Positions 1 to 9,757 of a stretch of DNA of 44,163 nucleotides are shown piece by piece; position 1 is the first letter of the stretch; the number at the start of each line of letters is the position of its first letter. The DNA is from RECO01 sp050485385. GTDB lineage: Bacteria; Pseudomonadota; Alphaproteobacteria; Geminicoccales; Geminicoccaceae. The DNA lies in contig JBJHBG010000030.1 in the NCBI GenBank assembly GCA_050485385.1, positions 1-44,163 on the forward strand, in the 5' to 3' direction. The position numbers and the translations under genes are program-made. Under the pieces are notes generated by a model. The model saw only the letters and a list, made by a program, of their open reading frames with translations, did not search any database and was not told where the DNA came from.

Positions 1-694
1 CCTCGTCGCTGGTCGTGCGCAGCACCTCGCCGAGCCGGGCGACGTAGCCGGCGAGGCGCCGGACACCGCTCTCGAGGTAAAGCGGGCCGAGTGCCTGGGC
101 GAGCGCCATGCGGCTGGCCAGCACCCAGCCATGGCCGGTTGGTGCGTCGACCTGGTCGGCCAGCACCACCCAGTTGCCGCCGGCATCGAGGGCGACGTCG
201 AGGGCGTAAACGGCGAGCCAGGGCTCGGGGGGGCGCGACCACTGCATGCAGGGATAGAGGTACTCGGGACTACCGAAGACGAGGCCCGGCGGCAGCACCC
301 GCTCGCGCAACAGCCGCTGCCGACCGTAGAGGTCGCGGAGCGTCGCTTCGATCAGCCGCGCGCGCTGGGTAACGGCCGCCTCCAGGCGCTGCCACGTCGG
401 CTGGTCCAACAAGATCGGCCAGAGGTCGAGGTCCCACGCGGCCTTCTTGTCGTCCGGCCGCGCGTAGACGTTGAAGGCGATACCGGTCGCCTGGAGCCGC
501 CGCCGCACGTCGCGTTGCATTTCCGCCCGCGCGTCGGGCGTCAACGCGGCGAAGCGCTCGACGAAGTTTTGCCACGCCGGGCGCACCTCGCCTTGGGCGT
601 CGACGCAGGCGTCGAACACGCCGGCTAGGGGCCGATAGCCGCCGAGCGTGTCGAGCGCGGATGTGGCGCGGGCGAGGGCGGTGTGGCTCGACAT
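1..694 (-). CDS. Circularly permuted ATP-grasp type 2 protein, N-terminal part
   Basis: The reading frame is open from an ATG at 694 down to the window edge, so the C-terminal part and stop lie outside. The visible 231 residues carry the signature of the circularly permuted ATP-grasp family: a stretch reading RDLYGRQRLLRERVLPPGLV, then a WLAVYALDVALDAGGNWVVL-type strand pair, then APTGHGWVLASRMAL. Family members are predicted carboxylate-amine ligases acting on peptides or small metabolites; the true substrate is not established. The gene sits 82 bases downstream of the transglutaminase/DUF2126 gene on the same strand. That arrangement recurs in many proteobacteria, usually followed by an alpha-E domain gene and another transglutaminase, which would lie off the left edge. 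A GGGG tract lies just before the ATG. Family assignment is firm; function is inferred. Confidence 0.85.
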   Translation of the reverse strand, partial: MSSHTALARATSALDTLGGYRPLAGVFDACVDAQGEVRPAWQNFVERFAALTPDARAEMQRDVRRRLQATGIAFNVYARPDDKKAAWDLDLWPILLDQPTWQRLEAAVTQRARLIEATLRDLYGRQRLLRERVLPPGLVFGSPEYLYPCMQWSRPPEPWLAVYALDVALDAGGNWVVLADQVDAPTGHGWVLASRMALAQALGPLYLESGVRRLAGYVARLGEVLRTTSDE

Positions 695-776
695 GGGATC
701 CCCGGCCGTCGGCCGGCTGTCCTTCGGGTCCGGAGCCATAGACGGTAGCGCCGAAGCTTAGCCGCCAAGACGGGCG

Positions 777-3700
777 TCAGCCAAGGCCCGCGTGGTCCAC
801 CGCCGTACGGCGGAGATCGAGGGTGACCGGTGCCGACGGGTGTGGCGACAGCGTCCGCGGACGCAACGGACCGGGCGTGTGGCCCATGGTCTGGAAGCGC
901 GACAGCCGGCGGCCCTGCGCCTCGAAGTCGTTGACCGGCAGCGTCTCGTAGTTGCGCCCGGCGGGGTGCATGACGTGGTAGGTGCAGCCGCCGACCGAGC
1001 GGCCGGCCGCACCGTCGACGACGTCGAACACGAGGGGCGCGTGGACGCCGATGGTGGGATGCAGGCACGAGGGCGGCTGCCAGGCGCGAAAGCGCACGCC
1101 GGCCACCGCACAGGTCGCGTCGACCCGCTGCAATGGCAGGGTCCAGCCGTTGCAGGCAACGGCGTAGCGCCCGCCGAGATCGCCCGTGACCCGAACCTGA
1201 AGGCGTTCCAGCGAACTGTCGACGTACCGCGCGGTGCCGCCGACGGTCCCCTCTTCGCCCATGACGTGCCAAGGCTCCAGCGCGGCCCGCAGCTCCACCG
1301 AAAGACCGGCGACGTCGACATGGCCGTAGAGTGGGAAGCGGAACTCGAAATGCGGCAGGAACCAGGCCGCGTCGAACGGCATCCCCGCAGCGCCGAGATC
1401 GTCGAGCACGGCCAGGAAGTCCTGCCAGACGTAGTGCGGCAACATGAAGCGGTCGTGCAGTGCGGTGCCGAAGGGCACCAGCCGGCCGGTATAGGGTCGG
1501 CGCCAGAACCACGCGATCAGCGCCCGCAGCACGAGTTGCTGGGCGAGGCTCATCCTGGGGTGCGGCGGCATTTCGAAGGCACGGAACTCGACCAGCCCGA
1601 GCCGGCCGGTCGGACCGTCGGGGCTGTAGAGCTTGTCGATGCAGATCTCCGCCCGGTGCGTGTTGCCGGTCACGTCGACCAGAAGGTTCCGGAAGATGCG
1701 GTCGACCAGCCAGGGCGGGCACTGGTGCGGCTCGGCGGTCAGGGGGTCCGGCACCTGGGCGAGGGCGATCTCCATCTCGTAGAGCTGGTCGTTGCGCGCT
1801 TCGTCGAGGCGCGGCGCCTGACTGGTGGGGCCGATGAACAGGCCCGAGAAGAGGTACGAGAGCGACGGATGGTTCTGCCAGTAGCGGATCAGCGACGCGA
1901 GCAGGTCCGGGCGGCGGAGGAAGGGGCTGTCGGCCGGTGTCGGGCCGCCGACGACCACGTGGTTGCCGCCGCCGGTGCCGGCCGGCCTGCCGTCGAGCAT
2001 GAACTTGGCGGTGTCCAGCCGGGCGAGCCGCGCTTCCTCGTAGACCGCCTCGGTGATCTCGACCTGTTCGGCCCAGCTCCGCGACGGCTGCACGTTGACC
2101 TCGATCACGCCCGGATCGGGCGTCACCTTGATCGCTTGCAGCCGGGCGTCGCTCGGCGGCGGATAGCCCTCGATCTGCACCTGGAGATCGAGGGCATAGG
2201 CCGTCTCCTCGACGGCGGCCACGAGGTCGACGAAGGCGTCGGCCGACGGCATCGGCGGCAGGAACACGGCAAGCCGCCCGTCGCGGGGCTCGACCGTCAG
2301 GGCGGTCCAGACCCTCGACTTGTCGTCGTCGACCGCGCCGCCGGGCGCAGCCGACGAAAGCCGCGGTGCCGTCTCGTCCCCGCGCCGCTGGAAGGTGGGC
2401 GTGCGCGCGGGCAGCGCACCGTGCGCGGCGAAGGGGTCGAGCGGGATCAGCGGTTCCGGCTCGGCGCCGGGGCCGGTGGCGAGCGAGCCGAGCGGCAGCC
2501 GGAAGCCGACCGGGCTGTCACCTGGGATCAGCACGATGGCACCGCGCCGGGTCCGCCAGCGCTCGGTGCGCCAGCGAAAGCGCCGCCGGCCGTCGGCCTT
2601 CGCCTGCCAGGGCTGGAGCGGCAGCACCATGCCGGTGGGCTGGCCCAAGCCGCGGTCGAACACGGCGGCCAGCCGGCGCCGCGCTTCCGGGTCGTCGAGC
2701 CGGTTGTCGCCGGGGGTGACGCCGGGCGGCAACTGGTGCTCTTGGAGCAGGAAGTGCGCCGGGTCCTCGTAGGCCGGCTGGGCTGCGTCCGGCGCCACCT
2801 CCAGCGCCGCCGCGAGCGCCGCAGCGAAGCGCTCCGCGTCGGCGAAGCTGCGGGCTTCGCTCGGCGTCTCGGGGGCGATGTGGCGGGCATCCTCCCACAT
2901 GGGTTCGCCATCGATGCGCCAATGCAGGGCGAAGGCCCAACGGGGCAGTTGCTCGCCCGGATACCACTTGCCCTGGCCGTGGCTGAGCAGGCCCGACGAC
3001 GCGAAACGAGCGCGCAACCGGCGGATCAGGTCGTCCGCTCGCGCCCGCTTGGTCGGTCCCACGGCCGCCGTGTTCCACTCGTCGCCGTCGCGGTCGTCGA
3101 CGCTGACGAAGGTGGGCTCGCCGCCGACGGTAAGCCGCACGTCGTCGGCCCGGAGGCGCCGATCGATCGCCTGGCCCAGGGCATCGATGCTCGCCCATCG
3201 CGCATCGGTATAGGGCAGGGTGACGCGCGGATCCTCGGCGATGCGCTCGATCTTCATGGTGAAGTCGAAGGCGACCTCGGCCGGATCGACGGTGCCCTGG
3301 ATCGGCGCGGCGGAACTCGGATCGGGCGTCGCCGCCAACGGCAGGTGCCCCTCGCCGGCCAGGAGGCCCGAGGTGGGATCGAAGCCGATCCAGCCGGCAC
3401 CCGGCAGGTAGACCTCGCACCAGGCGTGCAGGTCGGTGAAGTCGACGTCGGTGCCGGACGGCCCGTCGAGGGCGGCCTGATCGGCCTTGAGCTGGATCAG
3501 GTAGCCGGACACGAACCGCGTCGCGAAGCCGAGATGGCGCAAGAGCTGAGCGAGCAGCCACGAGCTGTCGCGGCACGAGCCGGATGCGCTCTCCAGCGTC
3601 GCCTCGGGCGTCTGCACGCCCGGCTCCATGCGGATCAGATAGGCGATGCGCCGTTGGATGTCCTGGTTGAGCTCGACCAGAAAATCGACGGTATTCCTGG

Positions 3701-4112
3701 GAGTTCGATCGAGGCTCTCGAGCAATGCACGAAAGAGCGGGCCACCGGCCTCACGCTTCAGATAGGGCGCGAGGTCGTGGCCGAGCTCGGCACCGTAGTC
3801 GAAGGGAAAGCTGTCGGCCGACGCTTCCACGAAGAAGTCGAACGGGTTGAGCACCGCCATCTCGGCGACGAGGTCGACCTCCACGACCAGCCGGTCGGTC
3901 TTCTCGGGAAAGACGCAGCGCGCCTGCCAGTTGGCGTACGGGTCCTGCTGCCAGTTGAGGAAGTGCTCGCGGGGCTCGACCTTCAGCCCGTAGCTCAAGA
4001 CGCGCGTGCGGCAGTGCGGCGCGGGCCGCAGGCGGACGATCTGCGGCCCCAGGTTCACCAGCCGGTCGTAGGCGTAGCTGGTGCGGTGGTTGAGCGCGAC
4101 CTTGATGGTCAT
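777..4112 (-). CDS. Large transglutaminase-like protein with DUF2126 domain
   Basis: This 1111-residue protein has an N-terminal transglutaminase-like domain and a long DUF2126 C-terminal part, the usual architecture and length for the family. The papain-like triad is visible: Cys180 (in SGSCRDSSW), His229 (in DLHAWCEVYLP) and Asp245 (in WIGFDPTSG). The N-terminus MTIKVALNHRTSYAYD is the typical family start. I therefore chose the ATG at 4112, which has AAAGGGG upstream, over an in-frame ATG 14 codons earlier. The partner ATP-grasp gene follows after 82 bases. Predicted role, from published genomic-context analyses of ATP-grasp/transglutaminase clusters, is cleavage or cross-linking of a peptide made by the ligase. 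No substrate is known. No signal peptide is seen, so the protein is probably cytoplasmic. Confidence 0.9.
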   Translation of the reverse strand: MTIKVALNHRTSYAYDRLVNLGPQIVRLRPAPHCRTRVLSYGLKVEPREHFLNWQQDPYANWQARCVFPEKTDRLVVEVDLVAEMAVLNPFDFFVEASADSFPFDYGAELGHDLAPYLKREAGGPLFRALLESLDRTPRNTVDFLVELNQDIQRRIAYLIRMEPGVQTPEATLESASGSCRDSSWLLAQLLRHLGFATRFVSGYLIQLKADQAALDGPSGTDVDFTDLHAWCEVYLPGAGWIGFDPTSGLLAGEGHLPLAATPDPSSAAPIQGTVDPAEVAFDFTMKIERIAEDPRVTLPYTDARWASIDALGQAIDRRLRADDVRLTVGGEPTFVSVDDRDGDEWNTAAVGPTKRARADDLIRRLRARFASSGLLSHGQGKWYPGEQLPRWAFALHWRIDGEPMWEDARHIAPETPSEARSFADAERFAAALAAALEVAPDAAQPAYEDPAHFLLQEHQLPPGVTPGDNRLDDPEARRRLAAVFDRGLGQPTGMVLPLQPWQAKADGRRRFRWRTERWRTRRGAIVLIPGDSPVGFRLPLGSLATGPGAEPEPLIPLDPFAAHGALPARTPTFQRRGDETAPRLSSAAPGGAVDDDKSRVWTALTVEPRDGRLAVFLPPMPSADAFVDLVAAVEETAYALDLQVQIEGYPPPSDARLQAIKVTPDPGVIEVNVQPSRSWAEQVEITEAVYEEARLARLDTAKFMLDGRPAGTGGGNHVVVGGPTPADSPFLRRPDLLASLIRYWQNHPSLSYLFSGLFIGPTSQAPRLDEARNDQLYEMEIALAQVPDPLTAEPHQCPPWLVDRIFRNLLVDVTGNTHRAEICIDKLYSPDGPTGRLGLVEFRAFEMPPHPRMSLAQQLVLRALIAWFWRRPYTGRLVPFGTALHDRFMLPHYVWQDFLAVLDDLGAAGMPFDAAWFLPHFEFRFPLYGHVDVAGLSVELRAALEPWHVMGEEGTVGGTARYVDSSLERLQVRVTGDLGGRYAVACNGWTLPLQRVDATCAVAGVRFRAWQPPSCLHPTIGVHAPLVFDVVDGAAGRSVGGCTYHVMHPAGRNYETLPVNDFEAQGRRLSRFQTMGHTPGPLRPRTLSPHPSAPVTLDLRRTAVDHAGLG

Positions 4113-4209
4113 GGACGAGGCCCCTTTGCGCAGTCGGCATGCTGCGCCGCGCAAAGCGAAGCATCGACACGGCCCGATGCCAAGCGCGTTCGTCGCACCG
4201 CTCGTGTTC

Positions 4210-5217
4210 CTAGCGCGCGTGGGGCTGCGACGCGAAGAGATTGAGGCCGAGCCGTTCGGACAGGAACTTGGTCGCCCGCTGGCCGCGCACGCTGTTGCCG
4301 GCTTGGTCGAGAGGCGGCGAGAAGGCGGCGATGCCGGCCTTGCCGGGAGCGACCGTCACGATGCCGCCGCCGACGCCGCTCTTGCCGGGCAGACCGACCT
4401 CGAACAGCCAGTCGCCCGACTGCTCGTAGAGGCCGGCCGTGGCCATCACCGCGAGCACGCGCTTGGCCACCGCCTCGTCGACCACGCGCTCCCCGGTGAT
4501 GGGGTTCACGCCGCCGTCGGCGAGCGTGGCGCCCATCACGGCGAGGTCGTGGCAGGTGACGGCGAGCGAGCACTGGCGGGTGTAGACGTCGTTGGCCTCC
4601 AGCGGATCGCCTTCGATCCGGCCATAGCTCTGGAGCAGGCGCGCCATGCCCTGGTTGCGCCGCCCGCCCGCCGTCTCCGCCTCGTAGATCGCGCGGATCA
4701 TCGCGAGCTCGCGGCCGGCGAAGCGCGAGAGGCCGTCGTGGACGTACGCCCATTTGGCCGCCGCCGTGTCGCCGGGTGCGAGACTGGCGGCGGCGATGGC
4801 GCCCGGGTTCACCATCGGATTGGTGGTGCCGTCCTCGTTGAGTTCGATCGCCGTGACCGAATCGAACGGCAGGCCGGTGGCGTTCACGCCCAGTCGCGCC
4901 CTGGCCTGGCGGTAGCCGAGGTGCTGGCAGACGAGGGCGAAGACGAAGGCCTTGGAAATGCTTTGGATCGGAAAGGCGAACGCGGCGTCGCCCGCCTCGT
5001 GGCAACTGCCGTCGACCCCCATGACGGTGATGCCGAACAGATCCGAATCGACCTCGGCAAGCTCGGGCAGATAGTCGGCGGGGGCGCCTTCGCGGCAGTC
5101 CCGATAGCGCGCGATGGCTTCGGCGACGAGCCGGTCGACGACCTCGTCCGGCGGTAGCTGGCCGGTCGAGATCGGGCCAGGCTCGGTTGCCTCCTCGTCG
5201 TCCAAGGATGTCCACAT
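4210..5217 (-). CDS. glsA: Glutaminase A (serine-dependent, beta-lactamase fold)
   Basis: Glutaminase hydrolyses L-glutamine to glutamate and ammonia. The 335-residue product has the serine glutaminase signature: the catalytic S-x-x-K pair at Ser86/Lys89 (FPIQSISKAF), NPMVNPGAI, the GLPGKSGVGGGI block and GNSVRG near the C-terminus. Start ATG at 5217 is preceded by a strong AGGAGGG ribosome-binding site. It follows the ArcD-like antiporter by 26 bases on the same strand, so the two are probably cotranscribed. In enterobacteria a glutaminase next to an amino acid antiporter (YbaS/GadC) supports acid resistance through ammonia release. A similar pH role here is inference; nitrogen or carbon use of glutamine is equally possible. 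Confidence 0.93.
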   Translation of the reverse strand: MWTSLDDEEATEPGPISTGQLPPDEVVDRLVAEAIARYRDCREGAPADYLPELAEVDSDLFGITVMGVDGSCHEAGDAAFAFPIQSISKAFVFALVCQHLGYRQARARLGVNATGLPFDSVTAIELNEDGTTNPMVNPGAIAAASLAPGDTAAAKWAYVHDGLSRFAGRELAMIRAIYEAETAGGRRNQGMARLLQSYGRIEGDPLEANDVYTRQCSLAVTCHDLAVMGATLADGGVNPITGERVVDEAVAKRVLAVMATAGLYEQSGDWLFEVGLPGKSGVGGGIVTVAPGKAGIAAFSPPLDQAGNSVRGQRATKFLSERLGLNLFASQPHAR

Positions 5218-5243
5218 CGCGCCGTCCCTCCTGGTGCTGACCG

Positions 5244-6680
5244 TCAGATGCGTAGCACGCCCACCGCGAGCAGCCACAGGCAGAGAACCCCGCCAACGGC
5301 CCAAAGGGAGCAAAGCACGGCCTCGGCCGGAGCGAAGACGCGGACACGCCGCTCCCACCTGGCCTTGACGTAGAGCCCGCTGCCGAGGGCGAAGATCAGG
5401 GCGAAGACGAGGACGAACGTCCAGCCGGCGGCCCAGAGGAGCAGCACGGCATAGGCGGTGGCGGCGAGGCCGCGGCGGAGGTCGCGCTGCCGCTGGCGAG
5501 CCTCGCCGTCGTAGGTTTCGCCCCGCCAGGCGAGTTGGGCGGCGAAGGCGCCGACCAGGAGGTAGGGGACGAGGATCATCGCACTGGTCAGCTCGAACCA
5601 GCGGACATAGGCCTCCTCGGCGTGCAGACTCAGTAGCAGGAACGCCTGCACCGTCGCCGAGGACAACCAGAGTGCCGGCGCCGGCACGCGGCGGGCGTTC
5701 TCCCGAGCGAAGATGCGGGGGACGACGCCGGCGCGGGCGGCGGCGGACAGAGCCTCGGCGGAGAGCAGCGAGCGGGCGAGGAAGGCGCCGGTGAGCGCCA
5801 CCACCAGGGCGGTGCTGACGAACACGGCGCCCCAGCGGCCGACCACCGCTTCCAGGATGCGCGGCAGCGACGGCGTGCGGAGATCGGCCAGCTCCCAGCG
5901 CGGCATGACGCCGTAGGCAAGGGCCGTGACGAGGAGGAACATTACGGCGACGAGGCCGAGGCCCCAGAAGGTGGCGCGGCCGACGTCGGCACGGTTCTTG
6001 GCATAGCGCGAGTAGACGCTGGCGCCCTCGATGCCGAGGAAGACGTAGACGGCAACCAGCAGCGCATCGCGCACCTGGCCGGGCACCGCACGCCAGTCGG
6101 TGGTTCCGCCGCCCCAGAAATTGCTCTTGAACGTCTCCCAGGAGAAGCCGTAGGCGAGGACCAGGATCGCGGCGACGAGCGCGCCGACCTTCGCCACGGT
6201 CACGGCCGCGTTGACCAGCGCCGCCTGCTTGGTGCCGCGCAGAATGAGAAAATGGATCAGCCAGAGGACGAGCGACGCCGTGAAGATGGCCTGCGGCGTG
6301 TTGCCGTCGCCGAAGGCCGGAACCACCGCGCCGAAGGCGCTCTTGACGAGGACGAAATAGATGACGTTGAGCAGGCAGGCGCCGAGCCAATAGGCGAGCG
6401 CTGCAAGGAACCCCGCATAATCGCCGAAGCCGGCCTGGGCGTAGGCGAAGATGCCGGCGTCGAGGTCGGGGCGCCGTTCGGCTAGGTTCTGGAAGCAGAA
6501 GGCGAGCATGAGCGTGCCGTAGCCGGCGATCGCCAGGACGATGACGAGGCCCAAGGGACCCGTCGCCGCGGCGAAGGAACTCGGCACGGTGAAGATGCCG
6601 GCCGCCAGCATGGTGCCGACGACCATGGCCGCCAAAAGCGCCAGGGGAAGCGGCCTCGCGGATCCCGATGGTGGCGGCAC
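5244..6680 (-). CDS. ArcD-like basic amino acid/polyamine antiporter (APC superfamily)
   Basis: A 478-residue polytopic membrane protein with about 12 hydrophobic segments. The first helix carries the APC substrate-site motif as VGTMLAAGIFTVPSSF. The following AERRPDLDAGIFAYAQAGFG and ILRGTKQAALVNA segments resemble arginine/ornithine and other basic amino acid antiporters (APA family) more than GadC. It should sit in the inner membrane and exchange an amino acid for its product or amine. The start is GTG at 6680, eight bases after the RND pump stop, with no clear Shine-Dalgarno, which suggests translational coupling. Glutaminase follows after 26 bases. Substrate cannot be read from the sequence. 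Confidence 0.85.
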   Translation of the reverse strand: MPPPSGSARPLPLALLAAMVVGTMLAAGIFTVPSSFAAATGPLGLVIVLAIAGYGTLMLAFCFQNLAERRPDLDAGIFAYAQAGFGDYAGFLAALAYWLGACLLNVIYFVLVKSAFGAVVPAFGDGNTPQAIFTASLVLWLIHFLILRGTKQAALVNAAVTVAKVGALVAAILVLAYGFSWETFKSNFWGGGTTDWRAVPGQVRDALLVAVYVFLGIEGASVYSRYAKNRADVGRATFWGLGLVAVMFLLVTALAYGVMPRWELADLRTPSLPRILEAVVGRWGAVFVSTALVVALTGAFLARSLLSAEALSAAARAGVVPRIFARENARRVPAPALWLSSATVQAFLLLSLHAEEAYVRWFELTSAMILVPYLLVGAFAAQLAWRGETYDGEARQRQRDLRRGLAATAYAVLLLWAAGWTFVLVFALIFALGSGLYVKARWERRVRVFAPAEAVLCSLWAVGGVLCLWLLAVGVLRI

Positions 6681-6688
6681 GGGCGTGT

Positions 6689-9600
6689 TCAGGCCACCGA
6701 TTTCGCCTCGTCGGCGGTCGCCTGCGCCGGCTCCCTCCCGAACCAGGTGACGTAGAGGACCGGCAGGAAGACCAGCGTCAAGAGCGAGGCGATCAGCAGC
6801 CCACCCATGATCGCCCAGGCCATGGCTGCCCAGAAGACGGTGACGGCGATGGGAATCATGCCCAGCACGGTCGAGAGCGCGGTCAAGAGGATCGGCCGCA
6901 GGCGCGAGCTGGACGCATCCAGGACCGCCTCCCGCACCGGCTTGCCGCTTCGCCGCTCCTGCTCGATCTGCTCGATCAGGATGACCGCATTCTTCGCGAT
7001 CATGCCGACCAGCGCCAGAATGCCGAGGATGGCGACGAAGCCCAGTGGCTGGCCGGAGACCAACAGGCCGAGGACGACGCCGATCATGCCGAGCGGCACG
7101 ACGCTGAGGACGATGATCAGCCGCTGGAAGCTCTTGAGCTGGAACATCAAGAAGGTCAGCATCAAGAACAGCATCAACGGCACCACGGCGAACACCGAGG
7201 CTTGCGAATACTCGCTCTCCTCCACCGTGCCGCCGATGGCGATGTCGTAGCCCACGGGCAGGCCCGTGCGGAACGTGTCGACCGCGGGGCGCAGCCGGTC
7301 GACCACCGTGTCCGGCAGCACACCGGGCATCACGTCGGCCTGCACCGTCAGCGTCGGCACCCGGTCGCGCCGCCAGAGCAGCGGCGTGCTCTGCGTCGAC
7401 TCCACCACGCCGAGTTGGCTCAAGGGCACGGTGCGTCCGCCCGGTACGGTGACCTGGAGGTTGCGCAGGGTGGAGGGCGAGAGCGTCTGGCCCTCGCGGT
7501 CGCGAACCAGCACGGGGATGAGGTAGATGTCGTCACGCAGTTCGGTGACGACGGTGCCGGCGACGGTGGTGTTGAGCGCCGCTGCGATGTCGGCCGAGCT
7601 GAGCCCGAGGCGGCGCACCTCGTCCTGGTCGATGCGCACGCGCAACTCGCGCGCGGGCGCCATCCAGTCGAAGTTGAGCCCGCGGACGTTGCCGGCGGCA
7701 GCCACCTCGTCGGCGAGCGCCATGGCGAGCCCGCGCAGCACGTCCGGATCGGGGCCGCTGAGGCGGAACTGGATCGGCCAGCCGACGGGCGGGCCGAGCT
7801 CGAGCGGATAGACCCGGCTGGTCGCCTCCGGGAAACGCTCCTCGAGCATCGCCTCCAGTTTCGGCTGTAGGCGAAGACGTTCTTCCACCCCCTTGGTGAC
7901 GAGCACGAGCTGGCCGAAGAACGGGTTGGCGAGCTGGACGTCGAGCGGCAAGTAGAAGCGGATGGCGCCGCGCCCGACATAGCTGCTCCAATGCGCGACG
8001 TCGGCCTCCTCGGCGAGAATGGCGTCGACCTCGCGCACCATCTGCTCGGTGGCGTGGATCGAGGCGCTGTGCGGCAGGGTGAGGTCGACCAAGAGCTCCA
8101 CCCGGTCCGACGGCGGGAAGAACTGCCGGGGCACCAGGGCAAGGGCCAGGACGGCGGCGACGAACGCCGCGAGGGTGAGGGGCAGCGTCAGCCAGCGCGC
8201 CTTGATGCACAGGCTGAGAAAACCGCGATAACCCCTTATGATCCGACCTGGACCGCTGTCGGCACCGGGGTTCGGTGCGCGCAAGAGCGAGGTGCCGATG
8301 AGGGGCGCGAACAGGACCGCCACGAACCACGACGCGATCAAGGCGATGCCGACGACGGCGAAGATCGAGAAGGTATACTCGCCGGCACTGCTCTGGGCGA
8401 AGCCGATCGGCACGAAGCCGGCGATGGTGACGAGCGTGCCCGTCAGCATGGCGAAGGCGAGGGTGGCGTAGGCATAGGAGCCGGCGGTCATCACGTCGTC
8501 GCCGGCGGCGAGCCGCCGGCTCATCGCATCCACCGTGGTCATGGCGTCGTCGACCAACAGGGCGAGGGCGATGATCAGCGCGCCGAGCGAGATGCGCTGG
8601 AGGTCGATGTTCACGAGGTCCATCATCACGAACACGACGGCCAGCGTGAGCGGGATGGCAAAGGCGACGACCATGCCGGCGCGCACGCCGAGTGCGAGGA
8701 AGCTGACGGCGAGCACGATCAAGATCGCCTGCCACAAGGACTCGGTGAACTCGGCGATCGCCTGATCGACCGTGGCCGGCTGGTCGGCAACCAGATGAGG
8801 CTCGATGCCGATGGGCAGGCTGGCCGTGAGGTGGGCCATGCGCTGGCGGACGTTCTCGCCGAGCGCCAGGATGTCGCCGCCCTCGCGCATGGCGATGGCA
8901 AGGCCGATGGCCGGCTCGCCGTTGACGCGGAACTGCGGCTGTGGCGGGTCGGCGAAGCCGTGCCGCACGGTGGCCACGTCCTCCAAGCGGAGCGTGCGGC
9001 TGCCGATGGTGAAGGTGACGTCCAAAAGGTCGCGGTCGCTGGCGAAGGCACCGGTCACCCGCAGGGCGATCTCCTCGCGTCCGGTGCGCAACGTGCCGGC
9101 GGGCACCACGAGGTTCTGCGCCTGCAAGGCTCGAACCAGTTGCTGCGGTTCGAAGCCGAAGCCGGCGAGTTGGGCCGTGTCGAACTCGACGAAGATCACC
9201 TCGTCCTGCTCGCCCAAAAGCTCGATCTGGGCGACGTCGGGCACCAGGAGGAGCTCGGAGCGGATCGCTTCGACGTAGTCCCGCAGCTCACGCTTGGAGA
9301 AGCCGTCGGCGGTGAAGCCGTAGATGATGCCGAAGGTGTCGCCGAACTCGTCGTCGAAGAAAGGACCCACGACGCCGCGTGGCAGGCGGTGCGCCATGTC
9401 GCCGATGCGCTTGCGGACCTCGTACCACGTGGACCAGACGTCGTCGGCGCCGGTGCTGCCCAGCAGGTGCACGAAGACGATGGTCTGCCCGGCGGTGGTG
9501 TAGCTCTCCAGGTAGTCGACGTTCGGCACCTCCTGGAGCGTGCGCTCCAGCCGTTCGGTCACCTGGAGCGTGGTGTCCTCGACGGTGGCGCCGGGCCACG

Positions 9601-9757
9601 AGGCGGCGACCACCATGGTGCGGATGGTGAAGTCTGGGTCCTCGCCGCGGCCGATGCCGAGGAACGACGTGATGCCGCCGACGACGAAGACGAGCATGAG
9701 GAAGACGGTCACCGACCGGTTGGTCAGCGCCCAGCGCGACAGATTGAAGCCGGTCAT
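6689..9757 (-). CDS. RND-family efflux pump inner-membrane subunit
   Basis: A 1022-residue AcrB/MexB-like RND permease: an N-terminal helix, two large periplasmic loops and 12 predicted membrane helices, at the normal family length. The proton-relay acidic pair is visible in helix 4 (LLVDDAMTT, near residue 403). The matching lysine lies in helix 10 (GMIAKNAVILIEQ, near residue 922). The start ATG overlaps the adaptor stop as TGATG, so the two are translationally coupled. No outer-membrane TolC-like gene is in the window, so the pump presumably uses a channel encoded elsewhere. Substrates are unknown. The antiporter and glutaminase genes follow within 8 and 26 bases, an unusual extension of an efflux operon. 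Confidence 0.93.
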   Translation of the reverse strand: MTGFNLSRWALTNRSVTVFLMLVFVVGGITSFLGIGRGEDPDFTIRTMVVAASWPGATVEDTTLQVTERLERTLQEVPNVDYLESYTTAGQTIVFVHLLGSTGADDVWSTWYEVRKRIGDMAHRLPRGVVGPFFDDEFGDTFGIIYGFTADGFSKRELRDYVEAIRSELLLVPDVAQIELLGEQDEVIFVEFDTAQLAGFGFEPQQLVRALQAQNLVVPAGTLRTGREEIALRVTGAFASDRDLLDVTFTIGSRTLRLEDVATVRHGFADPPQPQFRVNGEPAIGLAIAMREGGDILALGENVRQRMAHLTASLPIGIEPHLVADQPATVDQAIAEFTESLWQAILIVLAVSFLALGVRAGMVVAFAIPLTLAVVFVMMDLVNIDLQRISLGALIIALALLVDDAMTTVDAMSRRLAAGDDVMTAGSYAYATLAFAMLTGTLVTIAGFVPIGFAQSSAGEYTFSIFAVVGIALIASWFVAVLFAPLIGTSLLRAPNPGADSGPGRIIRGYRGFLSLCIKARWLTLPLTLAAFVAAVLALALVPRQFFPPSDRVELLVDLTLPHSASIHATEQMVREVDAILAEEADVAHWSSYVGRGAIRFYLPLDVQLANPFFGQLVLVTKGVEERLRLQPKLEAMLEERFPEATSRVYPLELGPPVGWPIQFRLSGPDPDVLRGLAMALADEVAAAGNVRGLNFDWMAPARELRVRIDQDEVRRLGLSSADIAAALNTTVAGTVVTELRDDIYLIPVLVRDREGQTLSPSTLRNLQVTVPGGRTVPLSQLGVVESTQSTPLLWRRDRVPTLTVQADVMPGVLPDTVVDRLRPAVDTFRTGLPVGYDIAIGGTVEESEYSQASVFAVVPLMLFLMLTFLMFQLKSFQRLIIVLSVVPLGMIGVVLGLLVSGQPLGFVAILGILALVGMIAKNAVILIEQIEQERRSGKPVREAVLDASSSRLRPILLTALSTVLGMIPIAVTVFWAAMAWAIMGGLLIASLLTLVFLPVLYVTWFGREPAQATADEAKSVA

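Noticed and set aside
792..4244. A 1150-codon open frame antisense to the transglutaminase gene
   Set aside because: High-GC genomes give long stop-free antisense frames. The product is low-complexity, without domains, while the opposite strand has clear family motifs.
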